Counted from the stretch's first letter, positions 1 through 7,611 are shown. The stretch: DNA of 32,509 bases from Paradesertivirga sp965650335 (GCA_965650335.1 CBFGOI010000048.1:1-32509); one strand, 5' to 3'. Numbers and translations are program-made. The notes: generated by a model from the letters alone, not told the origin.

Positions 1-41
1 ATCAATTTCGATCAAAAAGTCTGATGCCTGCTCATTTTTAT

Positions 42-49
42 TAATTTTG
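42..49 (+). promoter_or_regulatory. -7 promoter box of the ferredoxin gene
   Basis: TAATTTTG matches the Bacteroidota -7 consensus TAnnTTTG. It ends five bases before the ferredoxin ATG at 55, so transcription should begin at or next to the start codon (leaderless mRNA). I see no clear TTG -33 element upstream. The assignment is by motif only. Confidence 0.5.
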
Positions 50-54
50 CGCCA

Positions 55-387
55 ATGGATCTTTACAAAATCAAAATAAACTTTGAAGAACAAGGCCTTG
101 AGTCTATTGAGCTACCTATCGCAGAAGGCGAATCAGTACTTGACGTTTGCCTCGACAATGGAATAGAGCTTCAACACAACTGTGGCGGCGTTTGCGGTTG
201 CAGTACCTGCCATGTTTATGTAAATAAAGGAATGGATAGCCTTGAGGAAATCTCTGATAAAGAAGAAGATTTTATCGACCGGGCGGTTAATCCTCGTATA
301 AATTCGCGCTTAGGCTGCCAGTGTGTTGTGATTGATGGCGATATTGAAGTTACATTACCAGACCAAAACCAGTTTTTAGGACATTAA
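55..387 (+). CDS. fdx: 2Fe-2S ferredoxin, adrenodoxin/ISC type
   Basis: Small soluble one-electron carrier binding a plant/adrenodoxin-type [2Fe-2S] cluster. At 110 residues it has the usual length of bacterial ISC ferredoxins. The ligands are C43, C49 and C52 (C-x5-C-x2-C) and C88 in the SRLGCQ context; extra cysteines at C47 and C90 are probably not ligands. The next gene, ten bases downstream, is iscX, so a role as electron donor for Fe-S cluster assembly is likely. The chosen ATG gives the normal N-terminal strand (YKIKINF), and a -7 box sits just upstream. Cluster type is secure; the physiological partner is inferred from the neighbour. Confidence 0.9.
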   Translation: MDLYKIKINFEEQGLESIELPIAEGESVLDVCLDNGIELQHNCGGVCGCSTCHVYVNKGMDSLEEISDKEEDFIDRAVNPRINSRLGCQCVVIDGDIEVTLPDQNQFLGH

Positions 388-396
388 TATTCATAT

Positions 397-642
397 ATGA
401 ATCAAAATAAATTCGCATTACCCATACATTGGAAAGATCATGAAGACATTGCAATGGGACTTTACGAGAAGTTTGGTGATGATTTCAACGAGTCGAAAAT
501 CTATAGAATTCGCTTTACCGAATTAATGGATTGGGTTCTCAGTCTTCCAAATTTTGCAGATACCCGCGAAGAATGTAATGAAGGACACCTGGAGCAAATT
601 CAGTCGGCCTGGGTGTATGAATGGAGAGATAACCAGGATTAA
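397..642 (+). CDS. iscX: Fe-S assembly protein IscX
   Basis: Small acidic protein of the IscX/YfhJ family, which in other bacteria binds the cysteine desulfurase IscS and iron and tunes Fe-S cluster assembly. The family signature is visible as an IHWKDHEDIA start, the RFTELMDWVLSLPNF segment at about residues 38-53, and an acidic tail ending in the WVYEWRD motif. At 81 residues it is slightly longer than the E. coli protein (66). It follows ferredoxin by nine bases, so the two are almost certainly cotranscribed. The rest of the ISC machinery is not in this window. Confidence 0.88.
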   Translation: MNQNKFALPIHWKDHEDIAMGLYEKFGDDFNESKIYRIRFTELMDWVLSLPNFADTREECNEGHLEQIQSAWVYEWRDNQD

Positions 643-798
643 TGTGCAAATTCTTTGTAAAGCGCTTTATTAATGTGCAGATGTGCAGATTTTTTAGGAA
701 GAGCTTTACTGATGTGAAGATGTTAGCCTTGCAGGAATAAATTTTATATGCACATCGGTTCAATTTGCATATTTACACATTAATTTCATTTGCACATT
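641..798. repeat. Intergenic repeat cluster with terminal inverted repeats
   Basis: The spacer between iscX and the kdsC-like gene is built of related short repeats. An 11-base perfect inverted repeat (AATGTGCAAAT at 641-651, ATTTGCACATT at 788-798) bounds it. Two imperfect 33-base direct copies (651-683 and 690-722, 25 of 33 bases identical by eye) lie inside, and the first contains the 12-base palindrome TAAAGCGCTTTA at 658-669. ATGTGCAGA-type words recur at 674-690. No protein is apparent. It could be a REP-like or MITE-like element; whether it recurs in the genome cannot be seen from here. Confidence 0.6.
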
Positions 799-804
799 TA
801 AACC

Positions 805-1341
805 ATGTTTCTTAGCAAATTAAAAACCATAAAAGCTTTTGTTCTGGATATCGATGGTGTTCTGACGGACGCCACCATACACGTAACGGTATCTGGCGAA
901 CAATTACGTCGCTTTAATGTACGTGATGGATACGCTATGCAACTGGCTGTGAAAAAGGGTTATTTAATTTGTGTCATTTCAGGGGGGAAGTCTCAAAGTG
1001 TTATTCTTCGATTAAAAGGATTGGGAATAACAGAAGTACACTTAGGTATTACAAATAAGCTTGAAGTGTATAATAAATTCCTTCATCAGCATCAGCTCAA
1101 TCAACATGAGGTGATTTATATGGGTGATGATATTCCGGATATTCCGGTGATGAAAATTGCCGGAGCCAGTGCTTGTCCCTCTGATGCCGTAGAGGAAGTA
1201 AAAGAGATATCAGATTATATCTCAGCCAAAAACGGGGGAGATGGTTGTGTTCGCGATCTCATTGAAAAAGTATTAAAAGTTCAGGATAATTGGTTCGATA
1301 TTAATCCTACGGCGCAGGAAGACAGTATTCCATCAATATAA
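805..1341 (+). CDS. kdsC: HAD phosphatase, KdsC family (KDO-8-phosphate phosphatase)
   Basis: C0-type haloacid dehalogenase phosphatase, predicted to remove phosphate from 3-deoxy-D-manno-octulosonate 8-phosphate in LPS inner-core synthesis. Motif I is VLDIDGVLTD with nucleophile D15 and acid/base D17; the ISGGKSQS segment supplies motif II; the MGDDIPD segment near residue 118 carries the Mg ligands. The GGDGCVRDLIEKVL tail is characteristic of KdsC. The length, 178 residues, is normal apart from a short polar extension after residue 160. Maf follows nine bases later, so the two are probably one transcript. A related sugar-phosphate substrate cannot be excluded. Confidence 0.85.
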   Translation: MFLSKLKTIKAFVLDIDGVLTDATIHVTVSGEQLRRFNVRDGYAMQLAVKKGYLICVISGGKSQSVILRLKGLGITEVHLGITNKLEVYNKFLHQHQLNQHEVIYMGDDIPDIPVMKIAGASACPSDAVEEVKEISDYISAKNGGDGCVRDLIEKVLKVQDNWFDINPTAQEDSIPSI

Positions 1342-1350
1342 TTTCTCCGG

Positions 1351-1935
1351 ATGAACGTCAACTTTCCAACAATTATTCTTGCATCAAAATCTCCGCGCAG
1401 ACAAGAGCTTCTCACCCTTATGAACGTTGATTTTCGGGTGGTTTTGAAAGATGTGGATGAATCTTATCCTGAAGGCTTAAGTCCTGCAGAAGTTGCGGTT
1501 TACATCGCCGAGATGAAAGCTAAAGCTTTTGATGAATCTTTAAATGAAAATGAACTTGTCCTTACTGCTGATACCATAGTTTGCGTCGAAGATCAAATTT
1601 TAGGCAAACCAAACGACGAAGCTCATGCGTTCGAGATGCTAAGTCTTTTATCAGGCAAAAAGCATGAAGTTATAACAGGGGTAGCATTTCTTCAAAATCA
1701 TCGGCTGCATTCTTTTTTTGAGCTTACTGAAGTTTATTTCAGGCCGCTTAGCGCTGATCAGATTAACTATTATATTCAAACATATAAACCTTACGACAAA
1801 GCCGGTTCATACGGAATTCAGGAATGGGCAGGGTTAGTGGCAATAGAAAAAATTGAAGGTTCTTACACGAATGTTGTGGGACTTCCCACTCACAGAGTGT
1901 ATGAAGAACTTTTAAAATTCTCCTTAGGATTTTAA
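1351..1935 (+). CDS. maf: Maf-like nucleoside triphosphate pyrophosphatase
   Basis: Maf/Ham1-fold enzyme that hydrolyses nucleoside triphosphates (typically dTTP/UTP or modified nucleotides) to monophosphate and pyrophosphate. The N-terminal signature ILASKSPRRQELL is intact, and ADTIVCVEDQILGKP near residue 73 carries the catalytic aspartate. Further Maf blocks are SGKKHEVITGV and the Y-x-Y-x-DKAGSYGIQ region. At 194 residues it is a normal single-domain Maf. It follows the KdsC-like gene by nine bases and converges with the Ppx/GppA gene 12 bases away. A weak hairpin followed by a T run overlaps its 3' end and may serve as terminator. Confidence 0.92.
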   Translation: MNVNFPTIILASKSPRRQELLTLMNVDFRVVLKDVDESYPEGLSPAEVAVYIAEMKAKAFDESLNENELVLTADTIVCVEDQILGKPNDEAHAFEMLSLLSGKKHEVITGVAFLQNHRLHSFFELTEVYFRPLSADQINYYIQTYKPYDKAGSYGIQEWAGLVAIEKIEGSYTNVVGLPTHRVYEELLKFSLGF

Positions 1936-1947
1936 TTTTTTTTCAGT

Positions 1948-2862
1948 TTACTTCAGCAGAAGGCCCTCTTTCAATGCATACACACTCAATTTAGCTGATT
2001 CAATGTTTAATTTATCGATAATGTATTTGGTGAGAAGGGATGCTACCACAATCATATCTTTCCTGACGGATAAAATAGCGTCATTCGTCAAACGCTCCTG
2101 ATGTGTTGAGCTGAGTATATCTTCGATTATTAAGTTCAATTGATTGAGATCGAACTCAAATGACTTATTAGTGTCAATCGGCATACTCTTAGATTTCACC
2201 TGGCAAAGGGCAGCGAAAGTTTCAAATGCACCGGCTGAGCCGATAAGAACCTTTGGCTTATATTTTAATGAGAAACTAAATAAATCTGTAAGTACACTAT
2301 CAAGATGTGTAATGATGACTTTTTTATCATCATTTGAGATCGGATCTGAATGATGAAACATGGCCATTAACTTTGCTGCGCCTATGGGATAGCTTTTTTT
2401 CCATACAATACCTTGTCCATTGGCAAAAATAAACTCCACACTTCCTCCGCCAATATCCATAATTACAGAGTTATCATCTAAATGAATTGCTTGCCGAACA
2501 CCCTGATAAATTAAATCCGCTTCCCTTTCTCCATCAATAATTTCAATTTGTATTCCGGTTTTATTTTTAACCTGTTGGATAAAATCAGGGCCATTAAGCG
2601 CAGTTCGAAAAGCTGCGGTCCCTACCGCTTTTATGATATCGACCTTGTGTTCCAGAATGATCGAGCTAAACTCGGACAGCGCTTTCAATCCCCTTTGAAA
2701 GGCAGCTTCAGTAATTTTTCCGCTGTTAATTCCCCCTTCACCGATCTTTACATGTTTCTGATCGGCCAAAACAATTTGTTGAATCAACCCCTGATCGATG
2801 TCAGCAATTATTAAATGAAAAGTATTAGTGCCCAAATCGAGGGCAGCAATGCGTTGAGACAT
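1948..2862 (-). CDS. Ppx/GppA-family phosphatase
   Basis: ASKHA-fold phosphatase of the exopolyphosphatase / guanosine pentaphosphatase family, acting on polyphosphate or pppGpp. It shows phosphate 1 motif ALDLGTNTFHL at residues 7-17, the second ATP-like motif VIMDIGGGSVEF near residue 138, and a GSAGAFET segment near 208. At 304 residues it is the short form without the extra C-terminal HD-like domain of E. coli Ppx, so substrate choice is uncertain. It starts four bases after the ABC permease stop codon and is likely the last gene of a four-gene minus-strand operon. Confidence 0.87.
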   Translation of the reverse strand: MSQRIAALDLGTNTFHLIIADIDQGLIQQIVLADQKHVKIGEGGINSGKITEAAFQRGLKALSEFSSIILEHKVDIIKAVGTAAFRTALNGPDFIQQVKNKTGIQIEIIDGEREADLIYQGVRQAIHLDDNSVIMDIGGGSVEFIFANGQGIVWKKSYPIGAAKLMAMFHHSDPISNDDKKVIITHLDSVLTDLFSFSLKYKPKVLIGSAGAFETFAALCQVKSKSMPIDTNKSFEFDLNQLNLIIEDILSSTHQERLTNDAILSVRKDMIVVASLLTKYIIDKLNIESAKLSVYALKEGLLLK

Positions 2863-2866
2863 GACA

Positions 2867-4093
2867 TTATTCTTTGTACATAAACCATTTAATCAACTCT
2901 CTGTAGCTGGTTTTTTTGCCATACATTAAAATGCCTACCCGATAGATTCGTGCTGCTATCCAGGTGGTGAAAATAAAACCGGCAACTAAAATGGTGACAG
3001 ACAGATATAATTCCCATTCGGGCACGCCAAACGGAACTCGAACCATCATAGCAATAGGAGAGGTGAACGGAATCATGCTAAGCCAGAATGACAAGGAGCT
3101 GCCAGGGTTATTCACAATAAAACTAAAAGCCATTATGTAAGTAAATAATAAAGGTAATGTTATCGGGAACATAAACTGCTGGGTTTCGGTTTCGTTATCC
3201 ACTGCTGAACCAACTGCCGCAAATAAAGCACTGTAAAGCAGATAACCTCCCAAAAAGTATATTAAAAAAGTAACCAATATATAGCCGACAGGTATTGTCT
3301 GTATTGCAGTCAAAATAGTAGGTGGTAATATTTCAGCGCTTGTGAACTTAGTGGCCAGAACTGATAATATTATCCAGAGTAAGAACTGTGTTAAGCCAAC
3401 CATCCCAATTCCTACAATCTTTCCCATCATTAATTGAAATGGTTTCACAGATGATATAATTACTTCAACTATCCGGCTGGTTTTTTCTTCGATAACGCCA
3501 CGCATTACTTGGGCACCATAGATGAAAAGACTTAAATAAATTAAAATTGCCGCCGAAAAACTTATCGCATAAGCCGCCGAAGCATCACTTTCCTTTTCGC
3601 CTTCATCTGTAAGCTCTTTGTATTCGATAGAAACATTCGGCTTTATACTCTCAAGTGTTTCAATGTCTATTCCGGCATCCTTTAATTGTTTATAGCGAAG
3701 TATATTATTTATCTGATTTCCTATTTCACTCATAACGAACATAGGGGCCTTTTTTTCGGATACGAGCTGTACTTTGCCATTTTGTTCAACGTTTTGCGGG
3801 ATATACAGCACAAAAGTCGCGTTAGCTCGGGCAGTGTTCTTCGCTTCTTTCAAACTTTCCGAACTTGAAGAGAAGACCAGTCCTTTACTGTTTTTGAATT
3901 CCTTGCTAAAAATCCCACTATCATCCACTACACTCACCTCTGTCACAGAGTCTCCACCGGTCTGGGTGAGATAAGCTACCAAACCTGTCATCCCTAAAAA
4001 TAGAAGTGGAACCAAGAAGGTCATTAAAAGGAAGCTTTTCTTTTTAACACGGCTCAGATATTCTCGCTTTATGATGAGTAAGGTCTTACGCAT
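2867..4093 (-). CDS. ABC-2 type transporter permease (NatB-like)
   Basis: Membrane subunit of an ABC exporter. The topology is typical of the ABC-2/NatB family: one N-terminal membrane segment at about residues 21-42, a large extracytoplasmic domain to about residue 175, then five or six hydrophobic segments in the C-terminal half. The VMRGVIEEKTSRIVEVIISSVKP stretch near 195-217 is the conserved coupling region of this family. Its start overlaps the upstream ATPase gene by eight bases, so the two form one transporter. NatAB of Bacillus exports sodium, but the substrate here is not evident from sequence. Confidence 0.88.
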   Translation of the reverse strand: MRKTLLIIKREYLSRVKKKSFLLMTFLVPLLFLGMTGLVAYLTQTGGDSVTEVSVVDDSGIFSKEFKNSKGLVFSSSSESLKEAKNTARANATFVLYIPQNVEQNGKVQLVSEKKAPMFVMSEIGNQINNILRYKQLKDAGIDIETLESIKPNVSIEYKELTDEGEKESDASAAYAISFSAAILIYLSLFIYGAQVMRGVIEEKTSRIVEVIISSVKPFQLMMGKIVGIGMVGLTQFLLWIILSVLATKFTSAEILPPTILTAIQTIPVGYILVTFLIYFLGGYLLYSALFAAVGSAVDNETETQQFMFPITLPLLFTYIMAFSFIVNNPGSSLSFWLSMIPFTSPIAMMVRVPFGVPEWELYLSVTILVAGFIFTTWIAARIYRVGILMYGKKTSYRELIKWFMYKE

Positions 4094-4997
4094 GATGAAT
4101 ACCCTTTACTTGTTGAATGAAAATATCATTAATTGTCGGAATTACTTCTCTGATCTGGTGTATTTCGACCAGCGGAATTAAATATTGCAGTGTATCATTG
4201 ACACTTATATTTTCCTTTAATTGTAGGGTTACTTCACTGGTATCTTCTAAATTTCTTCTATCTAGTACGTTAAAAAGATTAGTGCCCAAAGAGGTTAGCT
4301 CTTCACCGCGGTATTCAATACAATATATATTACTTCGGTATGAGTTTTTGATATCCTTTAAGCTGCCATCGAGAATTTTCTTTGCTTTATTTATCAGAGC
4401 GATGCTATCGCAAAGTTGCTCGACAGATTCCATGCGGTGAGTTGAGAATATAATCGTTGCTCCTTGCTTATTTAATTCAAGGATCTCATTTTTTATAACT
4501 TCTGCATTGATTGGATCAAATCCTGAAAAGGGCTCGTCTAATATTATCAGTTCTGGTTTATGAATCACGGTTGCCACAAATTGAACTTTCTGCTGCATTC
4601 CCTTACTAAGATCTTCGACTTTCTTTTTCCACCAGTCCTGCATCTCCATTTTCGCAAACCAATAGTTACAACGGGCCAGAGCATCCTTTTTACTAAGACC
4701 CTTTAATTGAGCCAGATAAATCATTTGCTCTCCGATCTGCATTTTCTTGTACAGCCCACGTTCTTCAGGTAAATACCCTATGATATTAATGTGGGATGGA
4801 TTTAGGCGAACACCATTAATGTAAATAGTACCTTCATCCGGAGCTGTAATCTGATTAATAATTCGAATCAGGGATGTTTTCCCCGCACCATTTGGACCTA
4901 ATAAACCAAATATGCTTCCTCTTTTAACTTCAAGACTTACATGATCAAGAGCTCTGTGGCCAGCATACTGCTTTACAATATTTTCGATTTTCAGCAT
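4086..4997 (-). CDS. ABC transporter ATP-binding protein (NatA-like)
   Basis: Nucleotide-binding subunit pairing with the overlapping permease gene. Walker A is GPNGAGKTS at residues 34-42, the signature motif is DLSKGMQQKVQ near 128-138, Walker B with catalytic glutamate is LIILDEPFSG near 150-159, and the H-loop is FSTHRMESV near 184. After about residue 215 comes the C-terminal DUF4162-type accessory domain common in NatA-like ATPases. At 303 residues it is a normal length. The response regulator gene ends 40 bases upstream, so it may be in the same transcript. Confidence 0.92.
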   Translation of the reverse strand: MLKIENIVKQYAGHRALDHVSLEVKRGSIFGLLGPNGAGKTSLIRIINQITAPDEGTIYINGVRLNPSHINIIGYLPEERGLYKKMQIGEQMIYLAQLKGLSKKDALARCNYWFAKMEMQDWWKKKVEDLSKGMQQKVQFVATVIHKPELIILDEPFSGFDPINAEVIKNEILELNKQGATIIFSTHRMESVEQLCDSIALINKAKKILDGSLKDIKNSYRSNIYCIEYRGEELTSLGTNLFNVLDRRNLEDTSEVTLQLKENISVNDTLQYLIPLVEIHQIREVIPTINDIFIQQVKGIHHA

Positions 4998-5037
4998 AGT
5001 TGAATAGCTCGGGAGAATACAGCATGGAACGTTTTCG

Positions 5038-5403
5038 TCAAGAAGATAGGGTATGAAGTAAAGTTGTAATATCCGATGGTTTTAATGGTTTCACCAGAAA
5101 TGTATACACATTCGGAAAATTATAAGATTCTCCATGATCATCGGCACTGGTTGACGAGGTGAGAATAATAACTTTATGATCCAGATCTCTTTTTTGCATC
5201 TTATCTAGAAATTGCCATCCATCCATCAACGGCATGTTCAAATCAAGGAAGATGAAATCAGGATTTAGCTCCGTTATTAATTCTAAGCCGCGAACAGGAT
5301 CATTACACTCATACACAGTTGTTTCCGGAGACACCTGATTGATTAATTTTCTGACAATAAAAGTAGATATTTCTATATCATCAATTACGAGAACGGTATT
5401 CAT
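5038..5403 (-). CDS. Single-domain response regulator (CheY-like)
   Basis: Receiver domain only, 121 residues, with no DNA-binding or enzymatic output. All phosphorylation residues are present: acidic pair D8/D9, phosphoacceptor D54 in FLDLNMPLMDGW, T82 and K105 in VKPLKP. It must act by protein-protein contact or as a phosphorelay intermediate; no histidine kinase lies in the window. It is the first gene of a minus-strand run leading into the ABC exporter and Ppx/GppA genes. The spacer to ddl (5404-5528) is divergent and AT-rich, and I could not place a convincing minus-strand promoter there. Confidence 0.88.
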   Translation of the reverse strand: MNTVLVIDDIEISTFIVRKLINQVSPETTVYECNDPVRGLELITELNPDFIFLDLNMPLMDGWQFLDKMQKRDLDHKVIILTSSTSADDHGESYNFPNVYTFLVKPLKPSDITTLLHTLSS

Positions 5404-5519
5404 TGTGATTTGAAAGGTTTTAGAATTTAAGAATCTAAGGTAATTTTTTTATTGAAAATAAGTAATAGGGAGCAGCGATTTTATTTTTAGTTTCGCCAAA
5501 TATCAAACAGATCACACCA

Positions 5520-5527
5520 TAATTTTG
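5520..5527 (+). promoter_or_regulatory. -7 promoter box abutting the ddl start
   Basis: TAATTTTG matches TAnnTTTG exactly and ends one base before the ddl ATG at 5529. A transcript from this box would begin at, or slightly inside, the start codon. No good -33 TTG is seen at the usual spacing, so this could be a chance match. Confidence 0.4.
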
Positions 5528-5528
5528 C

Positions 5529-6512
5529 ATGAAAAAGAAAATTGCGTTAGTAACAGGAGGATTTACAGGCGAATCGGTTATATCACTGAAAAGTGCTGAA
5601 GTTATTGATAGAAATTTAGACCGGGAAAAGTTTGACGTTTTCAAAGTGATTATTACACCGGAAAGCTGGTTTTACGAACAAGGCGGGGCTATGTATGAAA
5701 TTGACAGGAATGATTTTTCATTAAATGTTCAAGGTCAAAAAATCCTTTTTGATTGCATTTTCATCGGTTTACATGGCTCGCCTGGCGAGGATGGCAAACT
5801 TCAGGGTTATTTTGATATGCTTGGCCTCTCATACACAACATGTGATGCTTTAACCTCTGCCATAACAATGAATAAAGGTTATACTAAAGCTATTGTTAAT
5901 GGTGTAAAAGATTTAAATATCGCACGCTCGGTGCAACTGTTTTCTAACACCTCAGAAACATCAACCGAAATATTGGCAGAACTCAATTTGCCACTGTTTG
6001 TAAAGCCCAATAATGGTGGAAGCAGCATTGGCATGAGTAAAGTAAAATCGGCCGGCGAACTGCCGGAAGCTTTAGAAAAAGCATTCAAGGAGGATACTCA
6101 GGTTTTGGTGGAAGAATATATCAAGGGCAGAGAATTCACTATCGGCGTATATAAAGGATATGATGGGATTAAAGTTCTTCCTGCAACAGAAATTGTTACT
6201 TCCAAAGAGTTTTTCGACTTTGAAGCTAAATATACAAGCGGAGTAACAGAAGAAATTACGCCGGGCAGAATGTCTGACGAGGAGAAACACAGAGTGGAAA
6301 CAGTTGTACAGGAGACTTACAGAAAATTAAACTGCAGGGGTGTAGTACGGATCGATTACATTCTTGAGGAAACAAGCGGCAAATTCTTTTTTATAGAGGT
6401 GAACACGGTGCCCGGACAAACCGAAAATAGCATTATTCCACAACAGGTAAGAGCAATAGGCAGAACGATTAAAGATTTTTACACCGAGTTGATTGAAGTT
6501 GCCATTAAATAG
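5529..6512 (+). CDS. ddl: D-alanine--D-alanine ligase
   Basis: ATP-grasp enzyme that joins two D-alanines for peptidoglycan precursor synthesis in the cytoplasm. The N-terminus MKKKIALVTGGFTGE is the normal Ddl start, which supports this ATG although a promoter box abuts it. Visible blocks are GLHGSPGEDGKLQG near residue 80, the ATP-binding loop FVKPNNGGSSIGM near 157-169, VEEYIKGREFTIGV near 193, and the metal-binding FIEVNTVPGQTENS near 291. At 327 residues it is a full-length single Ddl. It converges with the thioesterase gene across an inverted repeat. Confidence 0.95.
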   Translation: MKKKIALVTGGFTGESVISLKSAEVIDRNLDREKFDVFKVIITPESWFYEQGGAMYEIDRNDFSLNVQGQKILFDCIFIGLHGSPGEDGKLQGYFDMLGLSYTTCDALTSAITMNKGYTKAIVNGVKDLNIARSVQLFSNTSETSTEILAELNLPLFVKPNNGGSSIGMSKVKSAGELPEALEKAFKEDTQVLVEEYIKGREFTIGVYKGYDGIKVLPATEIVTSKEFFDFEAKYTSGVTEEITPGRMSDEEKHRVETVVQETYRKLNCRGVVRIDYILEETSGKFFFIEVNTVPGQTENSIIPQQVRAIGRTIKDFYTELIEVAIK

Positions 6513-6522
6513 AACTTCACTA

Positions 6523-6586
6523 GTGGTCAGTTCATTGGTGAATTAAGGAAAAACAATCTGACTTTTTATACTAATGAACTGTCCAC
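6523..6586. repeat. 17-base imperfect inverted repeat between ddl and the thioesterase gene
   Basis: GTGGTCAGTTCATTGGT (6523-6539) and ACTAATGAACTGTCCAC (6570-6586) are reverse complements at 15 of 17 positions, separated by 30 bases. The element fills the gap between two convergent genes. Neither strand has a strong T run directly after the stem, so it is not a textbook terminator; it could still work as one in both directions, or be a small repeat element. Confidence 0.65.
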
Positions 6587-6601
6587 AAAGAAACTAATAG
6601 A

Positions 6602-7024
6602 CTAAATAGAATACTTCTCAATCATTTCTTCGGTAATTTTCATACCCCGCCCGGTTTTAATGTCAATCAGAACATAGTCAAACCAGCCGTCGCTGCATAT
6701 TTTGCCTGTTTTTAAACTTGAAATTTCAAATTTAACTTTGCTGCTTTTTTCATCCATTGAAATAATCCAGGTAGTTACAGTAAAACTCTCGCCGAGTGTC
6801 AAAGGTCTTTTAAACTCAACGTGGGCGGTTTTGACAACCCAACCGTATCCCATTTCCATGAAATCTTCCATTGACATACCATAACAAGTTTCCATCTGTT
6901 CATAACGGGCCGCCAATACGTAATCCAGATACTTGCTATTATGTACATGGTTAAACATATCGATATCATCGGGTCTGACTTTAAGTTCCGTAGTAAACTT
7001 GCTATATTCTTTATGCTTGTCCAT
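6602..7024 (-). CDS. Acyl-CoA thioesterase, 4HBT hotdog family
   Basis: Single hotdog-fold domain, 140 residues, of the 4-hydroxybenzoyl-CoA thioesterase/YbgC type, predicted to hydrolyse acyl-CoA thioesters in the cytoplasm. The active-site loop is seen as DDIDMFNHVHNSKYLDYV at residues 19-36, with D22 at the catalytic aspartate position. The following helix and strands (GYGWVVKTAHVEFKRPL, then FTVTTWI) fit the family. It has a well-formed promoter on its own strand at 7067-7096. The acyl substrate cannot be inferred. Confidence 0.85.
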   Translation of the reverse strand: MDKHKEYSKFTTELKVRPDDIDMFNHVHNSKYLDYVLAARYEQMETCYGMSMEDFMEMGYGWVVKTAHVEFKRPLTLGESFTVTTWIISMDEKSSKVKFEISSLKTGKICSDGWFDYVLIDIKTGRGMKITEEMIEKYSI

Positions 7025-7066
7025 TAAAGGTTATTCTCTAAAACTAAATCGAAAGATTTTTTTTGC

Positions 7067-7096
7067 CAAAATTAGTAATACTTTCAGTTTGAGCAA
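7067..7096 (-). promoter_or_regulatory. Promoter of the thioesterase gene (TTG-N19-TAATTTTG)
   Basis: On the minus strand TTG (7096-7094) is followed after 19 bases by TAATTTTG (7074-7067). This matches both parts of the Bacteroidota sigma-A consensus and is the best-formed promoter in the window. It predicts a leader of about 35-40 bases before the ATG at 7024. Confidence 0.65.
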
Positions 7097-7155
7097 TCTT
7101 CTATTGGGTAGCATTAAGTAAGGTATTAATTATTTTTTTAATCAATTACATTCGC

Positions 7156-7163
7156 TACCTTTG
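7156..7163 (+). promoter_or_regulatory. -7 promoter box of rpsO
   Basis: TACCTTTG matches TAnnTTTG and lies 45 bases before the S15 ATG at 7209, leaving a leader of about 40 bases. A TTG codon inside this box opens an artificially longer frame at 7161; as part of the promoter it cannot be the translation start. The upstream -33 region is only a T-rich run. Confidence 0.5.
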
Positions 7164-7208
7164 CAGCTAATTAACAAAATATTTAATCGCTTTAATATTA
7201 TTCACGTA

Positions 7209-7487
7209 ATGTATTTAAGTACAGAGTACAAGGCAGAAATTTTTGCCAAACACGGTAAAGGTGCAACTGATACTGGTTCTACCGAAGGTCAGGTAGCATT
7301 ATTTACTTCTCGTATTGCTCATTTAACAGGGCATTTAAAGAAAAACAAAAAAGATTTTTCTACGCAATTAGCTCTTCAGAAACTAGTTGGTAAGCGTCGC
7401 GGTTTACTTGCTTATTTGTACAAGAAAGATATCAACAGGTATCGTGCTATCATCAAAGCTTTAGAGTTAAGAGATATTATTAAATAA
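7209..7487 (+). CDS. rpsO: 30S ribosomal protein S15
   Basis: Primary 16S rRNA-binding protein of the small subunit platform. The ATG at 7209 gives 92 residues, close to the usual 89-91. A 16-residue longer reading from TTG at 7161 would begin within the promoter and is rejected. S15 hallmarks are visible: GATDTGSTEGQVALFTSRI, then the LTGHLKKNKKDF helix turn, then LVGKRRGLLAYL with the rRNA-contacting basic residues. It is followed by a strong terminator and pnp, the same order as in E. coli. In E. coli the S15 leader is autoregulated; I see no matching pseudoknot here. Confidence 0.95.
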   Translation: MYLSTEYKAEIFAKHGKGATDTGSTEGQVALFTSRIAHLTGHLKKNKKDFSTQLALQKLVGKRRGLLAYLYKKDINRYRAIIKALELRDIIK

Positions 7488-7504
7488 TCTTTTAAAAAAA
7501 GTTT

Positions 7505-7536
7505 AAAAGCCATCCTATAAGGGTGGCTTTTTTTTT
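7505..7536 (+). terminator. Rho-independent terminator after rpsO
   Basis: AAAAGCCATCC (7505-7515) pairs with GGGTGGCTTTT (7521-7531) over 11 base pairs including one G-T pair, with a TATAA loop, followed by T residues to 7536. It lies 17 bases after the rpsO stop, implying that pnp has its own promoter or depends on read-through. Confidence 0.85.
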
Positions 7537-7568
7537 AACTTCGCCAATAAAATTTTTTAATAAATTTC

Positions 7569-7597
7569 GATGCGTTATTAAAGAGGAAAAGCGCATC
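7569..7597 (+). promoter_or_regulatory. Short hairpin in the pnp leader
   Basis: GATGCG (7569-7574) and CGCATC (7592-7597) can pair around a 17-base purine-rich loop, ending 14 bases before the pnp ATG. E. coli pnp is autoregulated through a leader hairpin cut by RNase III; similarity here is positional only. Confidence 0.35.
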
Positions 7598-7611
7598 ATT
7601 ACTGAAAACAA

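Noticed and set aside
4117..4440. 107-residue plus-strand frame inside the ABC ATPase gene
   Set aside because: Antisense to a clear ABC ATPase; serine/leucine-rich shadow composition.
4086..5403. Sodium exporter NatAB with dedicated two-component control
   Set aside because: Family similarity does not set the substrate, and no kinase is present, so the specific claim is not supported.
7161..7208. Upstream TTG start extending S15 by 16 residues
   Set aside because: The TTG is part of the TACCTTTG promoter box, and S15 proteins are about 90 residues, matching the ATG at 7209.
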